Of a stretch of DNA of 33,942 nt, positions 1 through 9,128 are shown in pieces. Source of the DNA: a virus; IMG/VR virus record IMGVR_UViG_3300049825_000361, positions 1 through 33,942 of that record; one strand, 5' to 3'. A program made the translations under genes and the position numbers. Position 1 is the first letter of the stretch, and each line of letters starts with the position of its first letter. Below the pieces are notes generated by a model. It had not been told where the DNA came from. It saw only the letters and a list, made by a program, of their open reading frames with translations, and ran no database searches.

Positions 1-2
1 GG

Positions 3-191
3 CGTTGCAGTGACGTTGACGCCGGGGGAAACGCAGGCACTTTGAGTGCACAACTTGCACAGCGTGCCCAACTTGCCCAACTTGCCCAACTTGCCCAACT
101 TGCCCAACTTGCACGAGTTGCACGAGTTGCCCAACTTGCACGGCGTGCACAATGCAACTCACAGCAAAGCAAGCTGAAGCCGAAGCCCTGA
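3..191 (+). CDS. Partial upstream gene, possibly small terminase C-terminus (low-complexity Ala-Gln-Leu tail)
   Basis: An open frame enters from the left edge and stops at TGA 189-191, overlapping the terminase start by 40 bases. Its end is a tripeptide repeat, (Ala-Gln-Leu)n drifting to Ala-Arg-Val, followed by a basic tail. The position just before the large terminase is where a small terminase usually lies, and translation through the overlap would explain why the terminase ATG has no Shine-Dalgarno. The alternative is a different frame that enters at base 1 and stops at TGA 43-45 (ending TPGETQAL), which would leave the repeat noncoding. The sequence in the window does not decide between them. 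Confidence 0.35.
   Translation, partial: RCSDVDAGGNAGTLSAQLAQRAQLAQLAQLAQLAQLARVARVAQLARRAQCNSQQSKLKPKP
48..149. repeat. 9-bp tandem repeat before terminase
   Basis: The unit GCCCAACTT is repeated five times in perfect tandem at 66-110. It is flanked by diverged copies such as GCACAACTT, GCACGAGTT (twice) and GCACGGCGT. Because the unit is a multiple of three, copy-number change would not shift a frame read through it. It may be a coding low-complexity tail or a packaging-site-like repeat beside terL. Confidence 0.85.
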
Positions 192-1489
192 TAGCCGGGC
201 CACAGACGCACACTCTGCTAGCGGGCGGAAGCCGAAGCGGTAAGACAGCTCTCATCTGCAAGACCATTGCTGCCCGGGCAATCGCAGCCCCTGGTAGCCG
301 GCATGCCATCCTGCGGTACAGGTTCAACGCTTGCAAGCAGAGTATCGGGATGGATACGCTCCCCAAGGTTCTGGGCATGCGCTTCCCGGAGATTCAATAC
401 CGGGAGGACAAGCAGAACGGCGTGTTCCACCTGGCTGGCTCCGAGATATGGCTCGGCGGACTGGATGACAAGGAACGCACCGAGAAGATTCTCGGCCTCG
501 AATTTGCAACCATCTTCCCCAACGAGTGCAGCCAAATCCCATGGGGTAGTATCGAGCTGGTCCGCACCCGGCTTGCCCAGGTGTGCAAGATACCCGCCAA
601 CGGCAAGACGCTACGGCAGCTGATGCTGTATGACTGCAACCCACCCAACAAAGGTCACTGGACCTACAAGTATTTCGTGCTCGGCAAAGACCCGGCAACA
701 GGAGCGCCACTGTCAAACCCGGCCGAACGGGCGTGGATGCGGATCAACCCTGAGGACAACCAAGCGAACCTGCCTGCTGACTACGTCACCAAGACCCTCG
801 GGGGCATGTCTGCCAGGCAGCAAAAGCGATTCCTGCACGGTGAGTTCGCAGACGCGGCGCCGAATCAGCTGTTCAGCGAGGAAATCATCGACACCTACCG
901 CGTGCTCGATGCCAAGCTGCCGGATATGGTGCGGATCGTCGTCGCTGTAGACCCGAGCGGCTCGGGCGACATTGACAACGCAGACAACGACGCCATCGGG
1001 ATCGTCGTTGCAGGGCTCGGGACCGATGGCAACGCCTATCTGCTTGAGGACTGCACGGTGAAGGCAGGCCCAGCTACGTGGGGCCGGGTCGCCTGCTCTG
1101 CCTACGATCGGCATGCAGCCGATGTGATCGTGGGCGAGGCTAACTATGGTGGCGCGATGGTCGAGGCCACAATCCAGGCAGCCAGGCGCGAGCTAGGCGG
1201 GCGGCGCAGCGCCTACAAGGCGGTGACAGCTACACGAGGCAAGGTAGTCCGAGCCGAGCCAATCAGTGCGCTCTACGAAACGGGTAAAGTGCGCCACGTC
1301 GGTTATTATCCGGAACTGGAGGAAGAACTGATGTCCTTTAGCACCGTGGGTTATATAGGCGAGAAGAGCCCGAATCGGGCCGATGCGGCTATCTGGGCGC
1401 TGACCGAGCTATTCCCGGGCGTGGTGTCTGAGCGCAACAAGCCCAAAGCCATGGTGTACGCCAATCTTGGGATGCCGGGGCGCCGATGA
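152..1489 (+). CDS. terL: Terminase large subunit
   Basis: This is the DNA-packaging motor: an N-terminal ATPase that translocates DNA into the prohead and a C-terminal RNase-H-like nuclease that cuts the concatemer. A Walker A motif, GGSRSGKT, lies at residues 25-32. A Walker-B-like strand, FATIFPNECSQ, carries the acidic residue around 125. A coupling-type segment YDCNPPNKGHW sits near 160-170. The nuclease domain opens with VVAVDPSGSG near 263-272, and a late acidic motif NRADAAIWALTE lies near the C-terminus. The 445-residue length is normal. The ATG has no visible Shine-Dalgarno, so start by coupling to the upstream frame is likely. The 3' end overlaps the next gene as ATGA. Confidence 0.95.
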   Translation: MQLTAKQAEAEALIAGPQTHTLLAGGSRSGKTALICKTIAARAIAAPGSRHAILRYRFNACKQSIGMDTLPKVLGMRFPEIQYREDKQNGVFHLAGSEIWLGGLDDKERTEKILGLEFATIFPNECSQIPWGSIELVRTRLAQVCKIPANGKTLRQLMLYDCNPPNKGHWTYKYFVLGKDPATGAPLSNPAERAWMRINPEDNQANLPADYVTKTLGGMSARQQKRFLHGEFADAAPNQLFSEEIIDTYRVLDAKLPDMVRIVVAVDPSGSGDIDNADNDAIGIVVAGLGTDGNAYLLEDCTVKAGPATWGRVACSAYDRHAADVIVGEANYGGAMVEATIQAARRELGGRRSAYKAVTATRGKVVRAEPISALYETGKVRHVGYYPELEEELMSFSTVGYIGEKSPNRADAAIWALTELFPGVVSERNKPKAMVYANLGMPGRR

Positions 1490-1680
1490 GCATGCAATTT
1501 CTGGCGTGGGTGAAAGACCTGCGAACGCGGCAGGCTGCGGCAGATGCTGCGCTGCTGGAACTCGCGGAGAAGGTCGAAGCGCTAGAGGTGGAAGTGGCAG
1601 AGCACGCGGAGCATATTGCCATGCTTGTCGGCAGGAAGCGCGCAACTCCAGGCATGAAAGCGATCAATGGCAAGCCGTGA
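1486..1680 (+). CDS. Small coiled-coil protein between terminase and portal
   Basis: A 64-residue protein starts in an ATGA overlap with the terminase stop and overlaps the portal start by 14 bases. Residues about 12-50 form a heptad-rich, Ala/Glu/Leu helix (KVEALEVEVAEHAEHIAML), followed by a basic tail. This suggests a short coiled coil that oligomerises or binds terminase or portal. I do not recognise a family. The reading frame is supported by the tight overlaps on both sides. Confidence 0.75.
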   Translation: MSMQFLAWVKDLRTRQAAADAALLELAEKVEALEVEVAEHAEHIAMLVGRKRATPGMKAINGKP

Positions 1681-4135
1681 AGACCGCAATCAAGACCTGC
1701 TGAACGCCATCGAGTCTGCTGAGGCGGAGTCCTACGGCTCGGAGCATTCTGGCGGTAGCGGCAACCTCAGTGACGAGCGAGCAGCTGCGCTTGATGCCTA
1801 CTTCGGCTTGAACACCAATCCTGCGCCCGAGGGAAACAGCCAGGTTGTCAGTCGGGACGTGTTCGACACGATCGAATGGATCCTGCCGAGCTTGGTTCGC
1901 ATCTTCGCCGGTACCGACGAGGTGGTGAAATTCAAGGCGGTCAGCAAGGAAGACGAGCCCGCAGCCCGGCAGGAAACGCTCTACGTCAACCATGTGGTGA
2001 CCCAGAGGAACCAGTGGACGCAGACATTCCACGACTGGGCGTGGGACGCGCTGGTGACCAAAAACGCCTATTGCATGGCGTACTGGGACGACGCAAAGCA
2101 AGTCGAATACGAAACCTATGCCAGGCAGAGCGACGACGCATTCGCCCTGCTGATGGAGGATGCTGACGACATCGAGGTGCTGGAACACTCGGCCGAACAA
2201 GACGAGGATACGGCGAAGGAACTCGCCCAGGCCTACGCCATGCAGTTGCAGCAATGGCAGATGGGCATGCAGCAAATGGGAATGCAATGGCAGCAAGCCG
2301 CAGCCCAAGCTCAAGCCCAAGGTGCGCCGCCTCCTCCTGAGCCGCAATACCCGCCGCAGCCGACTCCGCCCCCTGAGCCGATGCTGCACACGGTGAAACT
2401 TCGCCGCACGGAGAACGAAGGCAAAGTGTGCCTGCGAGTGCTCCCTCCTGAGCGGTGCGTAGTTCATCAGCAAACCCCGGATTACACGCTCGATAAGTGT
2501 GACTTCTTCGAATATTGGGAGGATGTCTCGATTTCCAGTCTTCGGCAGATGGGGCTGAAGGTGAACGACGACATCGACGCGGCCGAACGCGGGGTGATGA
2601 CGACGCAAGAGGATTCGTCGCGCGACCGATTCGGCGAGGATCAATCGCAGCCTGGATGGGAGCCGGCGATGCGCAAGGTTCGCCTGCGCATGTGCTGGAT
2701 CCGGCACGACTACGATGACGACGGAATTTCTGAGCTTCAGTTCGTCATGGTGGTCGGACGCAATGTGCTCTACCGCGACGAGTGCAACCGAATTCCCGTG
2801 GGCTCGATCGTTGCCACACCGGTGCCGCATCGACATCTTGGCGTGTCCATTGCCGAAGTCGTGATGGAAATTGCCGAAACCAAGCAAGCGATGCTGCGGC
2901 AAGGAATTGACAACCTGTTCCACGCGAACAATCCGCGAACCTTCATCAATGACGACAAGGTGAACCTGGATGATGCCCTGGTCACTCGGCCGGGTGGGGT
3001 GGTCCGTGGGGTGCAGGGCCAGAACGCCGAGTTCGGGCGCGATATTGCCGTGCTCCAGATCCCGAACATCTTCCCGCAAGCGGTTCAGGGCATGGAGTAC
3101 ATGGACCGGCTTGCCGAGCGCAGAACCGGTGTGAACGGTGTTTTCTCCGGCAATGTGAGCCCCGAGGTACTGACGCAAACCACCGGCATGGCAATGAGCC
3201 AGATGGGGTCTGCTGCTGCACAGAAGGTCGAGCAGATCGCCCGCATGATCGCCCCGAGCGTGGAGTACCTGTTCGGCTGCGTGCACGAACTGATCCTGAA
3301 ACATGGGCACAAGCGCGAAACGGTCCAACTTGCGGGCGAGTGGACCGTAATCGACCCGAGCAACTGGCGCAAGCGCAAGGATTTGAAGATTGCGGTAGGA
3401 CTGGGCAGCGGGAACAAGGATGCGGTGCTCGGGCATTTGAGCCAGATGTTCCAGATGCAGATGGCTCTACTCCCGATGGGCGTTACCGAGCCGAAGCTGA
3501 TCTATAACACCGTGTCCGAAATCAGCAAAATGAGTGGGTTCGGAAGCCCCGATCTGTTCTGGAAACTACCCGGACCGCCGCAGCAACCGCCACCGCCTCC
3601 GGAAGTCATCAAAGAGCAGATGCGCCAGCAGTTCGAGACGCAGCAGGCGGATGCTGACCGCAAGTTCGAGGTACAAAAGATTCAGCAGACCTGGCAGTAC
3701 GAGCAGCAGCAGGCGGCTATGCAACAACGCTTCGAGGCGCAGAGCCAAGATACCGAGTTGAGCTTCAAACAGTGGGCCGAGCAGTTCAAGGCGCAATCTG
3801 ATGGCGAGAAAGTCGCAATGCAGGAGCAGAACAAGGCCGACATCGCACAGTTGCAAGCCCAGAACGCACAGACAATCGCGCTGATTCAGGGCTATCTGAC
3901 AGCGTCGCAGTCGGCCATGGATGCGCAGATTGCATCAGGGCAAGAAGAGACGAGCCGCATGAAAACCGAGCGCGCACTTGCGAAGGAACTCGGCAAGGCG
4001 CTCGAAGGGCTCGCCTCCAAGATGGATGGAAGCCGCACGGTAGCGATTCAGAAGATCAAGGGCCCCGACGGCAAGATGATCGGCGGGCGGGTTATCTCTG
4101 CTGACGGCACGAGCCGAGACGTTGGCATTCAATAG
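1667..4135 (+). CDS. Portal protein, SU10-like, with long Gln-rich C-terminal helix
   Basis: This protein forms the dodecameric ring at the unique head vertex through which DNA enters and leaves and onto which the adaptor and nozzle assemble. The N-terminal part (RDVFDTIEWILPSLVRIF, then VNHVVTQRNQW) is characteristic of large podovirus portals of the SU10 type. A low-complexity Gln/Pro stretch lies around residues 190-240. From about residue 650 to 770 there is a long Gln/Ala/Glu-rich helical region that fits the barrel or crown extension lining the head interior. At 822 residues it is long, as expected for portals with a C-terminal barrel. Confidence 0.9.
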   Translation: MASREDRNQDLLNAIESAEAESYGSEHSGGSGNLSDERAAALDAYFGLNTNPAPEGNSQVVSRDVFDTIEWILPSLVRIFAGTDEVVKFKAVSKEDEPAARQETLYVNHVVTQRNQWTQTFHDWAWDALVTKNAYCMAYWDDAKQVEYETYARQSDDAFALLMEDADDIEVLEHSAEQDEDTAKELAQAYAMQLQQWQMGMQQMGMQWQQAAAQAQAQGAPPPPEPQYPPQPTPPPEPMLHTVKLRRTENEGKVCLRVLPPERCVVHQQTPDYTLDKCDFFEYWEDVSISSLRQMGLKVNDDIDAAERGVMTTQEDSSRDRFGEDQSQPGWEPAMRKVRLRMCWIRHDYDDDGISELQFVMVVGRNVLYRDECNRIPVGSIVATPVPHRHLGVSIAEVVMEIAETKQAMLRQGIDNLFHANNPRTFINDDKVNLDDALVTRPGGVVRGVQGQNAEFGRDIAVLQIPNIFPQAVQGMEYMDRLAERRTGVNGVFSGNVSPEVLTQTTGMAMSQMGSAAAQKVEQIARMIAPSVEYLFGCVHELILKHGHKRETVQLAGEWTVIDPSNWRKRKDLKIAVGLGSGNKDAVLGHLSQMFQMQMALLPMGVTEPKLIYNTVSEISKMSGFGSPDLFWKLPGPPQQPPPPPEVIKEQMRQQFETQQADADRKFEVQKIQQTWQYEQQQAAMQQRFEAQSQDTELSFKQWAEQFKAQSDGEKVAMQEQNKADIAQLQAQNAQTIALIQGYLTASQSAMDAQIASGQEETSRMKTERALAKELGKALEGLASKMDGSRTVAIQKIKGPDGKMIGGRVISADGTSRDVGIQ

Positions 4136-4273
4136 CTAAGGGGCCAGTCGGTTATGGGAGCACTTCAAGAAGCCTTTGGGTCTGCCCCGCAAATTGGTGC
4201 ATTCAAGGCAGTCATCTAACCCCTTCAAGACCACCTAAATGGCAGCAGTCAACAATTCGTAGGAGAGTAGTCA

Positions 4274-4747
4274 ATGGCAGTAGGTCTGATGTACACGAGC
4301 CAGTTCACGGCTGTCTCGATCACGAACGCGACGCAGGACATCTGGGAGCTTGTGGCGGCGGCCGGGGTGTCGGTGATCGTGCACTGGGTGCAGATCGACT
4401 TCGAGCCGGTCATCACCAGTGGCGTTGCCCAGGACGTGCGCGCCAGGCTTCAACTGGTCGAGCGATCGACGACTGGAACGGGCGGCGCCGCGGTCACGCC
4501 GGCTGGCCTGCACCCGCGTAATTCCGTTGCGGCGAGCACGGTCACCACGCGCACCGTGACGACGCCGGGGACCATTGGAGACATTCGATGGTCAGATGCA
4601 AAGTCGATCATCGTGCCGATTGAGAAAATCTGGACGCCAGACACTCGGCAGCCGATTCAGGGCGGCGGGCGACTGTGCGTGTTCTTGCAAACCGCGCTCG
4701 GTGCTGCGTTCAATGCTTCGAGCACGATCTGCTTTGAGGAGATTTGA
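4274..4747 (+). CDS. Hypothetical virion protein
   Basis: A 157-residue protein rich in Thr, Val and Ala with an all-beta look. It starts at ATG 4274 behind a good AGGAGAG ribosome site at 4261-4267. The gap 4136-4273 before it holds only a weak 21-codon frame and no clear terminator. It lies between portal and scaffold among other beta-rich genes, so a head or tail surface component is likely. No family is recognised. It is coupled to the next gene, which starts directly after its stop. Confidence 0.7.
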   Translation: MAVGLMYTSQFTAVSITNATQDIWELVAAAGVSVIVHWVQIDFEPVITSGVAQDVRARLQLVERSTTGTGGAAVTPAGLHPRNSVAASTVTTRTVTTPGTIGDIRWSDAKSIIVPIEKIWTPDTRQPIQGGGRLCVFLQTALGAAFNASSTICFEEI

Positions 4748-5044
4748 TTGGCCACCGGTCGCGGCACCATCACATTCGATTTCGGCGCAGCTCCGGGAAC
4801 GAATGTTGTCAGCACAGCGGTTGCGGACGCGGCAATCGGCGCGGCGTCGGACATCGAGATTTACTTGTCGGGCCTGGATTCGACGGCGACGCACAACGCT
4901 TATGAGCACGGCCTGATGGCTGCGCTGGCGCCGTTGCAAATGACGCCAATTTCTCGCTCTGCGGGCGTCGGGTTCACGGGCCAGATCGCTACGCAACTCA
5001 GGCTGACCGGCACCGTTGCAGCCAGGTACATCTGGGCAGACTAA
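4748..5044 (+). CDS. Hypothetical virion protein (TTG start)
   Basis: A 98-residue beta-rich protein. Its TTG start immediately follows the TGA of the gene before, with GAGGAG at 4736-4741, six bases upstream, as ribosome site. The ending (TGQIATQLRLTGTVAARYIWAD) suggests a compact beta domain. Neighbours indicate a structural role, possibly with 4274-4747 as one assembly. No family is recognised. Confidence 0.7.
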   Translation: MATGRGTITFDFGAAPGTNVVSTAVADAAIGAASDIEIYLSGLDSTATHNAYEHGLMAALAPLQMTPISRSAGVGFTGQIATQLRLTGTVAARYIWAD

Positions 5045-5053
5045 GGGCACACC

Positions 5054-6562
5054 ATGGCAGGAATTCGAGTCGAGGGAAGCACATCTGGCAACGTCGCGGA
5101 AGTTGATACAAATCTGAACCTGAAGGTCGTGCTGCCGACGACGGCGACGCAAGCCGGTTACACGCAACTCGCCTACGTGCCTTCGACAGCCGTAGCTGGG
5201 CGCGTGCCCAAGGTCACGACGAACGGGCGCCTGTACATCGCGCCGCATCACCAGTTGTTTGACGAGACGTTCAACGCGGCCTCAACGAACTGGGCGAGCA
5301 AGTTCGGCACCGTCGCGACGACGATGACCAAGGCCGTCGTGAACGGCTTCATGCAGCTCAACTCCGGTGCGATCGTGACGACGACGACCGGGATTTCGAT
5401 GTACACGAACCGAGTCTTCGCGCTGGAAGAGGCGGCGGAGTTGCGCGTGAAGTGCGAAGTGAAGCACTCGAATGCGACAGCCACGAACAAGCAAGTGGAC
5501 CTCGGCCTTGGCTACTACGCCTTCGCGGCCGGCCAAGCCGCGGCGATGAACGAGTTCATCGGGTTCCGCTGGACGACAGCCGGCGGGTACCAGGCGGTCG
5601 TCGAGACCACCACAGGCGGCGCGCCGACGAGCCAGACGGTCAACCTGAACGGGAACGTGCCGCTCAGCGACAACGTGTCGCGCGAGTACGAGATGGTGAT
5701 CTCGGACGACCAGGTGGACTTCTTTGTCGCAGGCGCCTACCAGACCACCATCGTGCGCGACCCCGCGACATGGGGCCTGCTCAAGAGTTTGGCGCTCCCG
5801 TGGATGTACCGACAGTTCCACTCCGGCGCGGCTTCGGCGGCGCCAGTGTTCAACGTTGGCCGCCTCGCCGTCACGCGCATGTGCGACGATGAGATTCCGT
5901 TCAGCCAGATCAAGGGCGGGATGTCCAGCCTGTCGTACTACTGGCAGCCTTCGATCACGACCGGCGTGGTCAACACGCACAACTTCCCGAACTCAGGCAC
6001 CGCGCCGACTGCGGCGACCGGCAGCAATACCGCTTCAGTGCTGAACACCCTGTCCAATATGGGCGGGTTCTATCGCATGAACGGCGCGTCGATCATCGCC
6101 ACGGTGCATTCGAACGTCTTGATCGCGGGATTCCAGAATCCGGCGCTGCCGACGGCGGCCGGCGCGGCGACCAGCGCGCGCAACTTCCTGTGCAAGTCGA
6201 TCACGGTCTCGCCATTGATCGTGACGACCTTGCTTGTGGGTGGAACATTCACAGCCAACTGGTTCGCCACCATCGGGGCGACAGCACTGTCGCTCGCGAC
6301 CACCGATGCAGACGGCACCACGGCGGTGGCACAGAAGGCTCCGCGCCTCGTGCCCATGCCGCGCGTCGTACAGTTCGCCTCGGGTGCCGCGGTCGGAACG
6401 ATCGAGACCGGGATGGGCGACTTCACCCTGAACTTCGACCCGCCACTGCCGATCCTGCCAGGTGAGGTGTTGACGGTTGGACTGCGCATCATCACAGCCT
6501 CCGCGGCGGTCACGGCCGGCACGCTGGACGGTTCGGTCGGTGTGCAGGGCTATTGGGAATGA
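5054..6562 (+). CDS. Large beta-rich virion structural protein
   Basis: A 502-residue protein without Cys-rich or enzymatic motifs. Residues about 70-260 read like a jelly-roll or lectin-type sandwich (FDETFNAASTNWASKF, ... DDQVDFFVAGAYQTTI). The rest is Ala/Thr/Gly-rich beta sequence ending in a GSVGVQGYWE C-terminus. It lies between portal and scaffold and is translated with its neighbours. A head fibre or decoration protein is the most reasonable guess. The jelly-roll call is from sequence pattern only. Confidence 0.7.
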   Translation: MAGIRVEGSTSGNVAEVDTNLNLKVVLPTTATQAGYTQLAYVPSTAVAGRVPKVTTNGRLYIAPHHQLFDETFNAASTNWASKFGTVATTMTKAVVNGFMQLNSGAIVTTTTGISMYTNRVFALEEAAELRVKCEVKHSNATATNKQVDLGLGYYAFAAGQAAAMNEFIGFRWTTAGGYQAVVETTTGGAPTSQTVNLNGNVPLSDNVSREYEMVISDDQVDFFVAGAYQTTIVRDPATWGLLKSLALPWMYRQFHSGAASAAPVFNVGRLAVTRMCDDEIPFSQIKGGMSSLSYYWQPSITTGVVNTHNFPNSGTAPTAATGSNTASVLNTLSNMGGFYRMNGASIIATVHSNVLIAGFQNPALPTAAGAATSARNFLCKSITVSPLIVTTLLVGGTFTANWFATIGATALSLATTDADGTTAVAQKAPRLVPMPRVVQFASGAAVGTIETGMGDFTLNFDPPLPILPGEVLTVGLRIITASAAVTAGTLDGSVGVQGYWE

Positions 6563-6575
6563 AGAGGACGCCACC

Positions 6576-6986
6576 ATGTCAATGATCGAGGCGATCGAAA
6601 CGCAACCCGCGCCGGCGCTCGCGGGCTACCCCGCTGGCGCGACCCCGCTGAGCGCGGGCACAGCCAACTTGGCGGCCGCCGCCGGCACGGCGACGCTCAC
6701 GGCGGCGGCGGGCGCCCCGACCTACATTACTGGGTTCGAGATCACGGGTGCCGGCGCGACGGCCGCGTCGGTTGTCCAGGTCACGGTGACTGGCCTTCTC
6801 GGTGGCACGTGCACGTACATTGTGGCGGTCCCGGCGGGAGCCGCTGTCGGCGTCACACCTTTGCTCGTGAACTTCATTCGGCCGGTCCCGGCCAGTGCGG
6901 TGAACACGACGATCGTCGTGAACATCCCCTCATTCGGCGCCGGCAACACGAACGCGACAGCCAGCGTGCACGGCTTCCGGCTCTGA
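6576..6986 (+). CDS. Decoration-like virion protein, paralogue of 12856-13239
   Basis: A 136-residue protein starting at ATG 6576 behind AGAGGA. Its core (ITGFEITGAGATAASVVQVT, then VTGLLGGTCTYIVAVPAGA and GAGNTNAT near the end) closely matches the gene at 12856-13239, so the phage carries two copies of one domain. The extra N-terminus here (about 25 residues, Ala/Pro-rich) is a linker-like extension. A surface or decoration role is inferred from all-beta composition and position. Confidence 0.75.
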   Translation: MSMIEAIETQPAPALAGYPAGATPLSAGTANLAAAAGTATLTAAAGAPTYITGFEITGAGATAASVVQVTVTGLLGGTCTYIVAVPAGAAVGVTPLLVNFIRPVPASAVNTTIVVNIPSFGAGNTNATASVHGFRL

Positions 6987-6994
6987 GGTAATTC

Positions 6995-7873
6995 ATGTCC
7001 CTGCTGCTGGTCCTCGCCGGCCCGGCAGCGCCACCCGCAATCATCGGGGCACGCTTCGCCCTCGCCGCAGTCCCGCGCCGCGACACGCCAGAGGAAGAAG
7101 ATGCAGTTCGCACGGACCACGCCCTTCGTCTGCTCTTTGGCCGCACCCCGGCCGCAGCAGCAACCGCTGGCGCGCCGTGGTACCTGTGGCGTGCGCCGAC
7201 CCAGCGCGCCGAGCCTGAGGAGGATGCGCGCCGCGCCGATCACAGCCTGCTCCACCGCTACCGAGTCGGCTACCAGACGGTCGGCCAGCCTGCCGCGATG
7301 TGGCCGCGCCCTCAGGCCCGCCTGGATGACCTCGAATTTGAGCCCCCGCGCCAGATCGGCCTGGAGGCATTCCGCAAAACTGCCCTCGTCGCCACTGCCG
7401 GTCAACCCTGGTGGATGTGGCCGCGGGCCGTTGCCGATCAGTGGGTGGAGCCGAACCCGATCGTCATCGACCACGCAGCGGCACTTTACCCGTTCCGGCC
7501 GCACGATGCAGTTACGCCGACAGTCCCACCGACAGCGGATGTACAGGTTCCTGCCGGGCGCAAGCGTCATAAACGGTACATCGCGGTATTCAAGGAGCAG
7601 GAATACGAATTCCCCACACTTGAACAACTGGAAGAGTTTGTCGAACAGGTTAGAGCATCGCAAACTCCGAAGCCAAAACGAATCCGCGAACCGATCAGGA
7701 TTAAGCTTGCCAAAGAATTCGCCGAGGAAGTCGCAGAGGTTATAGAACCGCCGCAACGCCTGTCAGCAATGCCGATAAGCGCAGCGCTGGCCCAAGTTCG
7801 GAGAATCGAGCAGGCAATGCTCAAACAGAGAGAGGAAGACGATGAAAACGAGGTCCTTTTATGGCTGATGTGA
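6995..7873 (+). CDS. Hypothetical protein with degenerate Trp-motif repeats
   Basis: A 292-residue protein. The N-terminal half carries three loose repeats ending in Trp-rich motifs (APWYLWRAP, PAAMWPRP, QPWWMWPRA), each roughly 60-80 residues apart and interspersed with acidic DH segments. The C-terminal half is charged and helical, with a Lys/Arg/Glu-rich region (about 185-250) and a Gln/Glu tail. It overlaps the next gene by 13 bases. No family is recognised. Position suggests a head-associated or internal protein. Confidence 0.65.
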   Translation: MSLLLVLAGPAAPPAIIGARFALAAVPRRDTPEEEDAVRTDHALRLLFGRTPAAAATAGAPWYLWRAPTQRAEPEEDARRADHSLLHRYRVGYQTVGQPAAMWPRPQARLDDLEFEPPRQIGLEAFRKTALVATAGQPWWMWPRAVADQWVEPNPIVIDHAAALYPFRPHDAVTPTVPPTADVQVPAGRKRHKRYIAVFKEQEYEFPTLEQLEEFVEQVRASQTPKPKRIREPIRIKLAKEFAEEVAEVIEPPQRLSAMPISAALAQVRRIEQAMLKQREEDDENEVLLWLM

Positions 7874-8163
7874 ATCTAAGCGATAAAGGCCAGATCAGCC
7901 GGGCGCTCAAAGCCCAGGCGCTTCTATCCGATCCGGAACTGACTGAAGCATTCGTGGCGGTTCGCGCCAGCCTGCTGCGCAAGATCGAGGAATGCCCGAT
8001 CCGGGACTACGAAGGAGTGCATGAGTTGAAATTGCAGCTCAAACTGCTTTCAGACGTGCGAGCAAATCTGCATTCTGTTGTCAACAACGGAAAAGTCATA
8101 GAATCGCGCATCAATATGCTCGAAAGAGCGAAGAAGGGAATATCGAATGCCTTCAGACGTTGA
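7861..8163 (+). CDS. Small helical protein upstream of scaffold
   Basis: A 100-residue, mostly helical protein with mixed charge and no membrane segment. It overlaps the genes on both sides (13 and 17 bases), so it is part of the head-assembly block. It could be a head-assembly chaperone or co-scaffold. I do not recognise a family. Confidence 0.7.
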   Translation: MADVNLSDKGQISRALKAQALLSDPELTEAFVAVRASLLRKIEECPIRDYEGVHELKLQLKLLSDVRANLHSVVNNGKVIESRINMLERAKKGISNAFRR

Positions 8164-9127
8164 CCAAGGCGTGCAAGCCGGTGGAACCGGCGAGCCCCAG
8201 TCAGTTGAAAGCAAAATCGCCAAAATGGCGGCCGCATTTGACGGCACCGATGGCGAGCCCGTTCAGCAACAAACGGACGATGAAACCCCCGACCAAGGCG
8301 ATGAGGACGAGCCGCAAGGCACTCAGACGCCAGTCGATGAGGTAGAAGTCGAGTTTGAGAACTGGAGGGGCAAACTGCCGGCCAAGCTCAAGGCCGAGAT
8401 CGACAAGGGCGCGGACTATACCCGCAAGACGCAGGAACTCGCAGAGAGGGGCAGACTGTTTGACACCGAACAGCGCATTCGACACGAGCAATCCGCGTTC
8501 CAGCAGGCGGCCCAGAAGGAAATCGATCAGTTTCGACAAATCGAAACTCAGCTGGAGCAGTACCGCACGGTAGACCTGTCACAAATTGACGGCGAGACAC
8601 TCTCTCGGATGTCGATGGCGGCGGCGAACCTGCGTGAAGAGCGCGCCAAACTGAAAGACGCAATCGAGGGCAAGCGCGGAGAATTCCGCCAGAAGCTCTT
8701 GGGAGCGTGGGACGATATGACCGTCAAGGCGCGGGAAGTCATCACGAAAAGTATTCCGAACTGGGACAAGGTTGCCGGCCAAGTTGCCGAGCACGCCCTC
8801 AATGAGGGATTTCCGTTCGAACACATCACCGGCTTTGATCGCGTCACTCGCGAACGAGTCGGCCCCGGCGTGGTTGATCCGACGTTTGCGCGAACACTGT
8901 ACAAGGCTATGCAGTGGGACAAGTTGCAGGCGGGTAAGGCGACCAATCTGGGCAAGGCCACAAACGCGCCACCGGTCACGCGCCCGGGGGCAACAGACAC
9001 TCGCTCTAGACAGCAAGTGGCTACCCAAAATTTCCGGAAGGAACTGCGCGCCGCTGGATCGCCAACACAGAAGGCGAACCTGATCGGTGACAACGTTGCA
9101 CGCCGGCTTGAAAGATTAGGACGATGA
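8147..9127 (+). CDS. Capsid scaffolding protein
   Basis: A scaffold directs assembly of the coat into a prohead and leaves before or during packaging. The protein has an acidic, disordered N-terminus (about 1-75, many Asp/Glu/Gln). A long charged coiled coil follows (about 85-190, RTYRK-type helices rich in Gln/Glu/Arg). The C-terminus is basic (about 285-326), the usual coat-binding end. It lies directly before the major capsid gene, with two bases between stop and start. Length (326) is typical. Confidence 0.8.
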   Translation: MPSDVDQGVQAGGTGEPQSVESKIAKMAAAFDGTDGEPVQQQTDDETPDQGDEDEPQGTQTPVDEVEVEFENWRGKLPAKLKAEIDKGADYTRKTQELAERGRLFDTEQRIRHEQSAFQQAAQKEIDQFRQIETQLEQYRTVDLSQIDGETLSRMSMAAANLREERAKLKDAIEGKRGEFRQKLLGAWDDMTVKAREVITKSIPNWDKVAGQVAEHALNEGFPFEHITGFDRVTRERVGPGVVDPTFARTLYKAMQWDKLQAGKATNLGKATNAPPVTRPGATDTRSRQQVATQNFRKELRAAGSPTQKANLIGDNVARRLERLGR

Positions 9128-9128
9128 A

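Noticed and set aside
66-137. CRISPR-like array
   Set aside because: Units of nine bases without spacers; simple tandem repeat.
1664-3436. 590-codon open frame antisense to the portal gene
   Set aside because: High-GC shadow of the portal; His/Arg/Leu-heavy product with no ribosome site and no family pattern.
4154-4219. 21-codon frame between portal and 4274
   Set aside because: No ribosome site and no coupling to either neighbour.
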